Shown in pieces: positions 35,362 through 42,951 of a stretch of 55,329 bases of DNA. Positions within the stretch are counted from its first letter, which is position 1; every line of letters begins with the position of its first letter. Under the pieces are notes generated by a model. That model was given only the letters and a program-made list of their open reading frames with translations. It was not told the DNA's origin and ran no database searches. Source of the DNA: JBMYRH01 sp049602155 (lineage in GTDB: Bacteria; Myxococcota_A; UBA9042; PHBI01; JBMYRH01); NCBI GenBank assembly GCA_049602155.1, contig JBMYRH010000034.1:1-55329 (forward strand), in the 5' to 3' direction. The position numbers and the translations under genes were made by a program.

Positions 35362-35460
35362 CCCGAGTTTGGTGCGCGGACTGCAGGCTGTGTCACGCCG
35401 AGGAGTCTGAGGGCCGCAGCGCAAGTTCGCGGCTACCGCGCTGCAGTGTGTCGTTGAGCG

Positions 35461-36408
35461 TCAGAAGCGGGGCGTGTGCGAGTGGCAGTAGGGCGCCTTG
35501 CCGGTCCGCACATAGTAATCTTGGTGGTAGGCCTCAGCCGGCCAGAAGATCCCCGCGCGCTGAACCTGTGTCGCGATCTTTAGGCCCTTGGCTTCGAGCA
35601 GCTTGACGAGCTTTTGGGTCGTCACCTCTTGGGCCTTGTCGGTCACGAAGACGGCGGATCGGTATTGAGGCCCACGGTCCGGACCTTGGCGGTTCACTTG
35701 AGTCGGGTCATGGATCTCGAAGAACATCTTCGCGAGGACCTCAAACGTCGTCTTTGTGGGGTCGTAGCGCACGCGGACTGTCTCGGTGTGACCTGTGCGA
35801 CCGGTGCAGATCTCCTCATACGTTGGGCTCTGCTTGGTGCCCCCCATGTAGCCGGAGACCACGGAGTCCACACCCGGCAGGCTCTCTAAGAGGTGCTCGA
35901 CTCCCCAGAAGCAGCCTCCAGCAAAGAAGGCCTCCTCAAGGGGGGTGTCGCTGAAGCCCATGGAGATGGAGTTCACGCAGTGCCGCGTGTCGCTCGGAGT
36001 GAACCCCTCACCGCGAAACACGTGACCGAGGTGGCCGTCGCACCGCGCACAGCGGATCTCGACGCGCGACCCATCGGCGTCGGGGAGCTCACGGACCGCA
36101 CCCTCGATGGCGTCATCAAAGGCGGGCCACCCTGAGCGCGAGTCAAACTTGGTGTCCGAGGTGAAGAGCGGAGCACCGCACCGCGTACACGTGTAGGTCC
36201 CCTTCTCCTTGTGGTTCACGTAGCGCCCTGTGAACGCGCGCTCCGTCCCGCAGGCCTCCACGACGCGTGCCTCCTCGGGGGACAGGGTGCGCCAGCCGCT
36301 CCCGTCGACCCCGCTCGGGGGCGGGGGCGCTGGGGCTGAGCGCGTCTGCGCAAAGACGATCGCAGACATCATCAGCGCACCGAGAATGAGAAAAAGACCA
36401 CCGCGCAT
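35461..36408 (-). CDS. msrBA: Exported MsrB-MsrA methionine sulfoxide reductase fusion
   Basis: 315 residues from the ATG at 36408, with CAGGAG 6 nt upstream; upstream frames are unsupported. Signal-like segment MRGGLFLILGALMMSAIVFAQ sends the enzyme to the envelope, then a Pro-rich linker. The MsrB domain comes first: zinc ligands Cys74, Cys77, Cys120, Cys123 (CxxC pairs) and the catalytic Cys144 in RHCVNSISM. MsrA follows: catalytic Cys166 in FAGGCFWG and the conserved 'EVxYDPTKTTFE'-type segment (RVRYDPTKTTFEVL). Together they reduce both R and S methionine sulfoxide stereoisomers on exported proteins. Resolving thiols are probably in the C-terminal Cys308 region. Domain order B-A is less common than A-B. 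Confidence 0.92.
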   Translation of the reverse strand: MRGGLFLILGALMMSAIVFAQTRSAPAPPPPSGVDGSGWRTLSPEEARVVEACGTERAFTGRYVNHKEKGTYTCTRCGAPLFTSDTKFDSRSGWPAFDDAIEGAVRELPDADGSRVEIRCARCDGHLGHVFRGEGFTPSDTRHCVNSISMGFSDTPLEEAFFAGGCFWGVEHLLESLPGVDSVVSGYMGGTKQSPTYEEICTGRTGHTETVRVRYDPTKTTFEVLAKMFFEIHDPTQVNRQGPDRGPQYRSAVFVTDKAQEVTTQKLVKLLEAKGLKIATQVQRAGIFWPAEAYHQDYYVRTGKAPYCHSHTPRF

Positions 36409-36656
36409 CGCTCGCTCCTGCCTGTCAGCCGCTACAGTGTACCAACCCGAACCGATCGATTGGATTCCCATCTCAGGTTTTTCGGTCGCGGCGATGCGCG
36501 ACTTGAGAGCATCCCCTAGGCTGGCGGCCGACGAGCACGCGGGGGAGAGCCCCGAGCACCCCTCCCGATGAGCCGAGGGAGCGTCGCGCCATCCAGGCGG
36601 TTCAAAGCACCGCGACGCCATGCCGTAGAGATGGTCGCCCCTCGTGCGCGATGCGT

Positions 36657-36686
36657 TTGTCTAGGACACCAATAGCCCGGTACGAT
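36657..36686 (+). promoter_or_regulatory. Candidate sigma70-type promoter of the ten-repeat lipoprotein gene
   Basis: TTGTCT at 36657-36662 and TACGAT at 36681-36686 are separated by 18 bp. Each matches the consensus at four of six positions. The start codon at 36720 lies about 27 nt past the expected transcription start. The rest of 36409-36719 holds no gene that I can support. Confidence 0.4.
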
Positions 36687-36719
36687 GGACCGGTGAGCCT
36701 GACGACTAGGAGAGGTACG

Positions 36720-39700
36720 ATGGTACTGCACCACATGGCGAGGTCCGGAATCACGGTCGCGATAGCCCTCTTGGCGTTTGGCTGCAGCGCTACGCCAGGC
36801 GAGCCTCTCGTGAACACCCCCGAGGACTTTGAGGCCTGTGGCCCTGAGTCACCATGTCCGGAGGGCTCCATGTGTGTGGCGGGAGCCTGTGAGGTCGTCG
36901 AAGCACCGGGCGAGACGGACCAAGACGCCGTGGAGGTGAGCGAGCCGGACGTTGGGGGGGGCGTTGACGCGTCCGGGCCTGATGCAGCCGAACCAGTCGA
37001 ACCAGTCGAGCCAGAGGAGCCAGGCCAGGGCTCCCCTTGCGCGGATGTGGATTGCCCAGAGGGATCGCATTGCGAGATCACGACTGGGAGCGACACGACT
37101 TGCGTGGTTGACTCCGATGTCTTGTGCGCGCCGTGCGTGGCAGACGCTGACTGCCCGGAAGGGCTCTGCGTCGCGTATACGGGGCAGGGGCGCTTTTGCA
37201 GTGCATCCTGTGGAGGAGACGCTGACTGTCCCTCGGGCTACGTGTGTGACCTCAGCGACTCCGATGCGGGTGGGCAGTGCATGCACGCGAGCGGCGCCTG
37301 TGAGTGCTCAGAAGCGTCGATCGTCCTCGGGCGCGCCGCGGGGTGCTCGGTCACTAATGAGTTTGGCACCTGTGACGGCGTCCGCATATGTGGCGAGGCG
37401 GGCCTCAGCGACTGTGATGCACAGACACCGGCGGACGAGACCTGCAATGGCTTGGATGACGATTGCGATGGGGTGACCGACGACGTCACCTGCGAGGATG
37501 GTAACCCGTGCACGACGGACTCCTGCGCGGGTGAAGCCGGGTGTGCGTTTGAGCCGACAGTTGGTGAGCCGTGTGACGATGAGCAAGTCGACACTGCGAA
37601 CGATGTCTGTCAGGCCGATGGGAGCTGTGGCGGTGAGGCTATCGTCTGCCCTACCGGGCCCTGCGTGCAGGACGCCGCGCCAGATGGCGTGACCTGTAAG
37701 ACGGCGTACTTGGCAGAGGGCTCCCCCTGTGACGATGGAGATGGGAGCACGGAGAACGATGCCTGCACCGTCGACGGGACTTGTGTGGGGACGCCAGTGG
37801 TGTGCGAGCCAGGGCTGTGTGAAGTGACCTCGGTCCCTGGTGATGGTGGCTGTGAGGTGGTCTACGAGGCCCCTGGGACATTATGTGACGACGGTGACCT
37901 GAGCACCGGCGCTGATAGCTGCGACGGCGCAGGAGGCTGCGCAGGGGTACCCTTGGAGTGCCCCGCTGAGGATACCTGCGTGCTCTCAAGCGCTGCGGAT
38001 GGTGTGACCTGTGACGTGGTGTACGCAGAGGAGGGCACGGCGTGCGATGATGGAAAGCTGGAGACCTCCGGCGACCGCTGCGACGGGGCAGGGACCTGCG
38101 CAGGCACCGGTTACACGTGCGCGCCGGGCCCCTGCGAACTGAAGTCTATCCCGAACGGCGTCGACTGTGACATCGTCCTTGCGCCTGTGGGATCGACCTG
38201 CGACGACGGCGCGAATGACACGCAGGGGGACACTTGTGACGAAGCTGGTGTGTGCGCTGGCACCGCGTACACGTGTGAGGCCGGGCCGTGTGCGCTGTCC
38301 TCCGTGCCCAATGGTGTGGACTGTGACGTGGTGCCCCTAGCGCCCGGTACAGGGTGTGATGATCTCGATGATACGACGAAGGGGGACGCCTGCGACGCGG
38401 CGGGTGAGTGCGTTGGGGAGGCCTATGAGTGCGCGCTGGGCCCTTGCGACATGAGCAGCGAACCCGACGGCGTGGGCTGCGTGGTCATCTCGGTGGCGCC
38501 AGGCGCGCTCTGTGACGACGGTGACCCCGCGACCAAGGACGATGTCTGTGATGGTGAGAGCCTGTGCCTTGGGACCTCGTACAGCTGCGAGCCTACCCAG
38601 TGCGAAGCCTCCTCGGTGCCCAACGGCGTCGACTGCGATGTCGTGGCCGAGGCCGCGGGGCTGACGTGCAATGATGAAGACATGACGACCAGCGGGGATG
38701 TCTGCGACGGCCTCGGCGAGTGTGTGGGGGCGGACCTCGCCTGCGAAGCGAGCGCGTGTGAGCTGAGCTCAGAGCCGGATGGCGTGGGTTGCACGGTGAC
38801 CTATGTAGAGGCTGGGGAGCTGTGTGACGATGGGGTAGACGAGACGGTGGATGACGCGTGTGACGGCGCGGGTGTCTGCACGGGTGAGGCCACGAGCTGC
38901 GTACCGTCGCAATGTGAGCTGACGAGCGTCGGGGAGCCTGGTGCGTGCGAGGTCACGTACGCAGACAGTGGTACCGCCTGTGATGACGGTGACCTAGCGA
39001 CCAGTGGGGACAGTTGCGACGGTGCGGGGGCATGCCTTGGCGAGCCCTTAGTCTGCGAACCCGGAGTGTGCGAACTCTTCAGTGCGCCTGACGGGCAAGG
39101 CTGCCTCGTCACCTTCGCAGGAGAGGGTGCTGTGTGCGACGACGGAGATGTGGCGACCGTGCTGGACACCTGTGACGGCGCAGGCGGCTGTACTGGAGTC
39201 GCTCCCATGTGCGGAGACGGCGTGGTTGAAGGCCTCGAGGCGTGTGAACCCGAGGACGACGCGAGCCTCTCTTGTGTCTATGGCGAGGTCGCGTGTGAGG
39301 TCTGCCTAGAGTGTCAATGGGGCCCTGGTGAGGTCGTGGGGAGCTGTGGCGACGGGATCACCCAGTCGGACTTTGAAGACTGTGACGACGGCAACGGCGC
39401 CTCCGGCGACGGGTGCCTCCCCGATTGCACATTGGAGCCGTCGGGTCCCTCGATGACAGTCGGAGGCACGGCCAGCTCTTGGACCCAGGGCGGGCACTTC
39501 CGGGGCAATGTCTTTGACTGGCAAGAGTCCAAGTTCCTGCAGAGCTTCGATGTCTACCTGACGTTCCCGTCCTCCTGCGAGCTTGGGCTCTATGTGCATG
39601 AAGTGCATGGGAAGTCGAAGACCGTGATTTGGAGCGCGACCTTCAGTCACCCGTCGAGCTCAGGCTTCATCAACTCAGGTCATGTCGGTGTGCCCTTCGA

Positions 39701-39908
39701 GGCTGGCGCACGATACGGTCTGGGGGTCGGCTGGACGTGCAGCGCCGGGTACTACGGGAGCACCGCGTCGTGCGATGATTACGGGCCGATGCAGGGCGTC
39801 GTCAGCTATTGGGACAACAGCTACGGGGGATACAGTCCGGACTATGCGCCACCCAACGAGGGCGGGGGCTGTTCGATCGTGTATTACCAAAACTTCTACT
39901 TTAACTAA
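36720..39908 (+). CDS. Lipoprotein with ten tandem six-Cys modules
   Basis: 1062 residues from the ATG at 36720, with AGGAGAGG upstream; longer in-frame starts lack a site. Signal ends in LLAFGC (slightly atypical lipobox). Cys-rich leader with one MopE-type motif (CNGLDDDCDG). Then ten near-regular 52-residue modules (37647-39212) of pattern CxxxxC, PDGVxCxV, GxxCDDGxxxTxxDxCDxxxxCxG, six Cys each. A myxobacterial disulfide motif (GDGITQSDFEDCDDGN, then GDGCLPDC) follows. The C-terminal ~150-residue beta-rich domain begins 'MTVGGTASSWTQGGHFRGN' and looks sugar-binding-like; no known family is recognised. Probably a surface rod with a terminal binding head. Confidence 0.82.
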   Translation: MVLHHMARSGITVAIALLAFGCSATPGEPLVNTPEDFEACGPESPCPEGSMCVAGACEVVEAPGETDQDAVEVSEPDVGGGVDASGPDAAEPVEPVEPEEPGQGSPCADVDCPEGSHCEITTGSDTTCVVDSDVLCAPCVADADCPEGLCVAYTGQGRFCSASCGGDADCPSGYVCDLSDSDAGGQCMHASGACECSEASIVLGRAAGCSVTNEFGTCDGVRICGEAGLSDCDAQTPADETCNGLDDDCDGVTDDVTCEDGNPCTTDSCAGEAGCAFEPTVGEPCDDEQVDTANDVCQADGSCGGEAIVCPTGPCVQDAAPDGVTCKTAYLAEGSPCDDGDGSTENDACTVDGTCVGTPVVCEPGLCEVTSVPGDGGCEVVYEAPGTLCDDGDLSTGADSCDGAGGCAGVPLECPAEDTCVLSSAADGVTCDVVYAEEGTACDDGKLETSGDRCDGAGTCAGTGYTCAPGPCELKSIPNGVDCDIVLAPVGSTCDDGANDTQGDTCDEAGVCAGTAYTCEAGPCALSSVPNGVDCDVVPLAPGTGCDDLDDTTKGDACDAAGECVGEAYECALGPCDMSSEPDGVGCVVISVAPGALCDDGDPATKDDVCDGESLCLGTSYSCEPTQCEASSVPNGVDCDVVAEAAGLTCNDEDMTTSGDVCDGLGECVGADLACEASACELSSEPDGVGCTVTYVEAGELCDDGVDETVDDACDGAGVCTGEATSCVPSQCELTSVGEPGACEVTYADSGTACDDGDLATSGDSCDGAGACLGEPLVCEPGVCELFSAPDGQGCLVTFAGEGAVCDDGDVATVLDTCDGAGGCTGVAPMCGDGVVEGLEACEPEDDASLSCVYGEVACEVCLECQWGPGEVVGSCGDGITQSDFEDCDDGNGASGDGCLPDCTLEPSGPSMTVGGTASSWTQGGHFRGNVFDWQESKFLQSFDVYLTFPSSCELGLYVHEVHGKSKTVIWSATFSHPSSSGFINSGHVGVPFEAGARYGLGVGWTCSAGYYGSTASCDDYGPMQGVVSYWDNSYGGYSPDYAPPNEGGGCSIVYYQNFYFN
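37647..39212 (+). repeat. Ten 156-bp tandem coding repeats
   Basis: Ten copies in 1566 bp. Every copy keeps six cysteines and the central CDDG or CNDE turn. The copies are diverged at the DNA level, so the array is old but kept regular in length. Confidence 0.85.
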
Positions 39909-39974
39909 GTCCACTCGGTCGGCCTCGCGCTCGGTTCCCCTTGCAGCGTCGCGATGAGTAGCTCAGGAGGCGCC

Positions 39975-40841
39975 ATGGCGCGCACAATGCTGGTGACCGG
40001 GTGCTCAAGTGGGTTTGGGTTGGCCATCGCGCGGGAGGCCCGCGAGCGAGGCTGGGACGTCATGGGGACGGTCCGTAAAGAATCCGACGCTACGGCGCTG
40101 CTGGAGGCGGGGTGTCGCTTCACGTTGCTCGACCTCTGCGACCAGGACTCGGTCGAGGCCTTTGGCGCCGTGGTCCGTGACTGGGCGAAAGGTGGCTTGA
40201 GCTGCCTGGTCAATAACGCTGGGACCACCTATCCAGGGCCGACGATGGCGCTCACACGCGACGACTTGCGTGCTCAGTTTGAGGTGAACACCATCGGCCA
40301 TTTGGCAGTGAGCCGCGAGCTCTTGACCCCGCTGGTGAGTGCTAAGGGGCGTGTGATGTTCATCAGCTCAATCAGCGGCTTCATGCCGACCCCCATGCTC
40401 GGGGCTTATGCTGCCTCCAAGCGCGCTCTTGAGGCCTTCGCCGAGGCGTTCGCTCTTGAGACCGCTGGGCTGGGCCTCTCTGTATGCGTGGTACAGCCGG
40501 GGCCCTACGAGACCGAGATTTGGAACACCTCCGTCCCGCGTGGGGAGCGTTACCTCGGCGCGGAGGGGCCGTTCCCGGATGAGTTCATCACGCACTTCAC
40601 GGAGATGGGGAACAAGGTCAAGACGGTCGCGCTCGGGCAGGACATGAAGCCTGCCTCTGAGCTGGGGCGCTTTGTCGTGGATAAAGCAGAGGCGAAGCGT
40701 GTGCCCTTTTATCTACCATCTCCAGGCCAGCCTAGGTTGCTTCGCTTGCTCCACCGCATCTTACCGACGCGGTGGTTTCATCGGCTCATCCTCAAGCAAC
40801 TCAATAAGGGCCACTGGCACGGGTCATCCCCCACGATTTGA
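39975..40841 (+). CDS. Short-chain dehydrogenase/reductase
   Basis: 288 residues from the ATG at 39975, with AGGAGG 4 nt upstream; the longer frame from 39954 is less supported. Classical SDR signs: TGCSSGFG (NAD(P) binding, residues 8-15), LVNNAG, FISSISG with the catalytic Ser, and YxxxK (Tyr145, Lys149) in AYAASKRA. The Arg at 34 soon after the second strand suggests an NADP preference. The substrate is unknown. It is 66 bp downstream of the ten-repeat lipoprotein, and it converges on the PNGase F-like gene with 15 bp between stops. Confidence 0.9.
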   Translation: MARTMLVTGCSSGFGLAIAREARERGWDVMGTVRKESDATALLEAGCRFTLLDLCDQDSVEAFGAVVRDWAKGGLSCLVNNAGTTYPGPTMALTRDDLRAQFEVNTIGHLAVSRELLTPLVSAKGRVMFISSISGFMPTPMLGAYAASKRALEAFAEAFALETAGLGLSVCVVQPGPYETEIWNTSVPRGERYLGAEGPFPDEFITHFTEMGNKVKTVALGQDMKPASELGRFVVDKAEAKRVPFYLPSPGQPRLLRLLHRILPTRWFHRLILKQLNKGHWHGSSPTI

Positions 40842-40856
40842 GCGCGCTGAACAGGC

Positions 40857-42215
40857 CTACTCGTAGGCGTAGAGCTTGAGCGCGACATACGTGTAGGGGA
40901 GCAAGTCGACGGGGCTGGTGTTGTCGTACTCCTGGCCATCGTATAGGCGGATATCGAGATCGATGTTGACGCTCTCGCCGGGCGTGACGTGGTCGGTGAG
41001 GTCCACGATATGGCCGACGGCCGAGCCGCCAGGGCACCAGCCGTTTCGGGGGTACTCCCATGTGCCGTATTGCGGGGACACGGGGTTTTGTGCGCAGTCA
41101 TTGCGCCACGGGTTGATCGAGTGGGCGATCACACCGTTGACGAGGATGTCGTGGCGCATCTCACAGAACTCTGCGCAGTTGTACGTGTTGCCGAAGGAGT
41201 GCCCTGTCGTGGTCAAGTGGGCCCGGACTTGCGTCGCAGCCTCGGGGATAGCGATCGAGACAGGCTCGAATTGGCTGTCCACGTTCGCGTCTTGTTCGAT
41301 CTCGCCGACCGTGATGTTCCGGCGACCCCAGACGTTTAAAACCTCATCGGCGCCCGCGTCGGCCCCCTGATAAAAGACGAACTTGGCGGTGACCCGCCAG
41401 CCCTCGCCTTGGGCATGGCCTGGGCCCACCCAGGTGTCGATCCATGAGGTCAGTGTTTGCGTCCCCGTCAGGAGGTGGGCCAGCGGCGTGATGTCGACGA
41501 ACTGGCACATCTCGACCCTGTACGGGGTGATGTGCCGCAGCAGCTCGAGGTGCTCTCGGGGCTCCCCTTCAGCGGCGTCCGGGTTCAAGACCAGCTGGAT
41601 GCTCCCAGACCGGTCCCAGTGGTCACAAAGGCCGTTCTCCGGGCACTCAAGGTGGAACCAGAGGCCGACTTTGCTCCAGGAGCCAGGCGCTGGGAATTCA
41701 GCCTGTGCTTCGATTTTGCGGAGGTTGGGCTCGCCGAAGTACTGGTCTGCCGCATCGAAGGCCGTCACGACCGTCACGCCTTCGGTGGGGAACTCGCTGG
41801 GACAGCTGTACCACGGGGCTGCGGACTCGAAGTCATAGGGGGTGACTGGCGTGATACACGCAGCGTCGATGCAGAGGTCACCGGCCAAGCACGTGGCTTG
41901 GGGGAACCACTGGAAGCAGCCGTCAGAGCCGGTCATGCATGACTCGATCGTCGACATGTCCTCCGAGCATCGCTCCGCTCCAGCTTCGCAGAGGTTGTCG
42001 CAGGCTAGCGGCACCGTGCTGTCCTGGCCTGTTGCGTTCGCTGTGTCATCGGGCGTCGGGGCGCCAGCGTCCCCGCTTGCAGTCACACCGTCCCCATCCG
42101 CGGTTGAGCCGGTAGCGTCCGCGCTCGTGGCTGCGCTTCCTGCAGGCACGGTGTCCGCCGAGCAGGCCATGAGGCTCAGGGCGCAGGTGATGCTCAGTAG
42201 GCGATAGCCAGACAT
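40857..42215 (-). CDS. Lipoprotein peptide:N-glycosidase F-like protein
   Basis: 452 residues from the ATG at 42215, with GGAG 5 nt upstream. Signal MSGYRLLSITCALSLMAC (LMAC lipobox) and an acidic linker, then a short Cys-rich segment (CDNLCEAGAERC). The C-terminal ~310 residues resemble the two jelly-roll domains of bacterial PNGase F. The CDHWDRxGSIQLV segment carries Asp198/Asp201 in the place of the catalytic Asp. 'NCAEFCEMRHDILVNG' and 'INPWRNDCAQNP' match the second domain. PNGase F removes N-glycans from asparagine. Whether this one does so is an inference; it may act on glycoproteins of prey or host. Confidence 0.75.
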   Translation of the reverse strand: MSGYRLLSITCALSLMACSADTVPAGSAATSADATGSTADGDGVTASGDAGAPTPDDTANATGQDSTVPLACDNLCEAGAERCSEDMSTIESCMTGSDGCFQWFPQATCLAGDLCIDAACITPVTPYDFESAAPWYSCPSEFPTEGVTVVTAFDAADQYFGEPNLRKIEAQAEFPAPGSWSKVGLWFHLECPENGLCDHWDRSGSIQLVLNPDAAEGEPREHLELLRHITPYRVEMCQFVDITPLAHLLTGTQTLTSWIDTWVGPGHAQGEGWRVTAKFVFYQGADAGADEVLNVWGRRNITVGEIEQDANVDSQFEPVSIAIPEAATQVRAHLTTTGHSFGNTYNCAEFCEMRHDILVNGVIAHSINPWRNDCAQNPVSPQYGTWEYPRNGWCPGGSAVGHIVDLTDHVTPGESVNIDLDIRLYDGQEYDNTSPVDLLPYTYVALKLYAYE

Positions 42216-42269
42216 GGTGCTCCTCAGTCCATTAGTGCGCCGCACTGTAGCACGCAACGCAGCCGCTGC

Positions 42270-42923
42270 TTACAAGGGAGCGGGGCCGACGAGGTACACC
42301 CAGATCCCAATGTAGTGACACGTGCTCCCGCCAATGACCCAAAAGTGCCAGACGGTGTGGTAAAATGGCTTTTGGTCGTTCAGGTAGAAGTAGACCCCGA
42401 TCATGTAGCAGACGAGCCCACCCGCGAGCCACGCGAGGCACGGAGTGCCGACATGCTCCACGACGGGGATCGCGGCGATGAAGGCCACGATGGTCATGAT
42501 GGCGTAGGTGCCGACTGACTCCCTCTCGGGGCGGCCAAAGAAGAAGAGCTTGTAGATGACGCCCATGAAGGTCATCCCCCAGATGACCCCGAGCATCGTC
42601 CAGCCGTAAGCTGAGCGGTCGAAGACCAAGAGGAACGGCGTAAAGGTCCCCGAGATGACGAAGTAGATGGTGATGTGGTCACACACTCGGAACATGTGCT
42701 TGAGCGGCTGTATCTGGTAGCCGTGGTAGAGCACCGAGGAGACGTACATCGAGAGCATGCATGTCCCGAAGACCAAGGCAGCGACCATGCGCCAGGGATC
42801 ACCCGAGTCGATGGAGCGAACTAAGAGCGCCGACCACCCTGCAGCGGCCAAGCCAAGCCCCACGGCGTGGCTGACAGAATTCGCGATCTCTTCGTACAGA
42901 CCACGTAGGTCAGCTGGCTTCAC
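42270..42923 (-). CDS. HlyIII/PAQR-family membrane protein
   Basis: 217 residues from GTG 42923, with AGGAG 6 nt upstream. Seven membrane helices and the family signature: 'EEIANSVSHAVGLGLAAAG', SVLYHGYQ, 'VCDHITIYFVISGTFTPF' and 'KPFYHTVWHFWVIGGSTCHYIG'. The conserved Ser, His, Asp and paired late His residues form the zinc site of the PAQR/HlyIII (TrhA) fold, suggesting a ceramidase- or hydrolase-like membrane protein. Known members maintain membrane energy or lipid homeostasis. It lies 28 bp after the preceding gene on the same strand, so they may be co-transcribed. Confidence 0.9.
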   Translation of the reverse strand: MKPADLRGLYEEIANSVSHAVGLGLAAAGWSALLVRSIDSGDPWRMVAALVFGTCMLSMYVSSVLYHGYQIQPLKHMFRVCDHITIYFVISGTFTPFLLVFDRSAYGWTMLGVIWGMTFMGVIYKLFFFGRPERESVGTYAIMTIVAFIAAIPVVEHVGTPCLAWLAGGLVCYMIGVYFYLNDQKPFYHTVWHFWVIGGSTCHYIGIWVYLVGPAPL

Positions 42924-42951
42924 AATGGGCTCCTAGGGCGGGTCTTGGGGA

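Noticed and set aside
35380..35447. Terminator-like inverted repeats after the GNAT gene
   Set aside because: Short (7 bp) stems, long loops and no T tract; not convincing as an intrinsic terminator.
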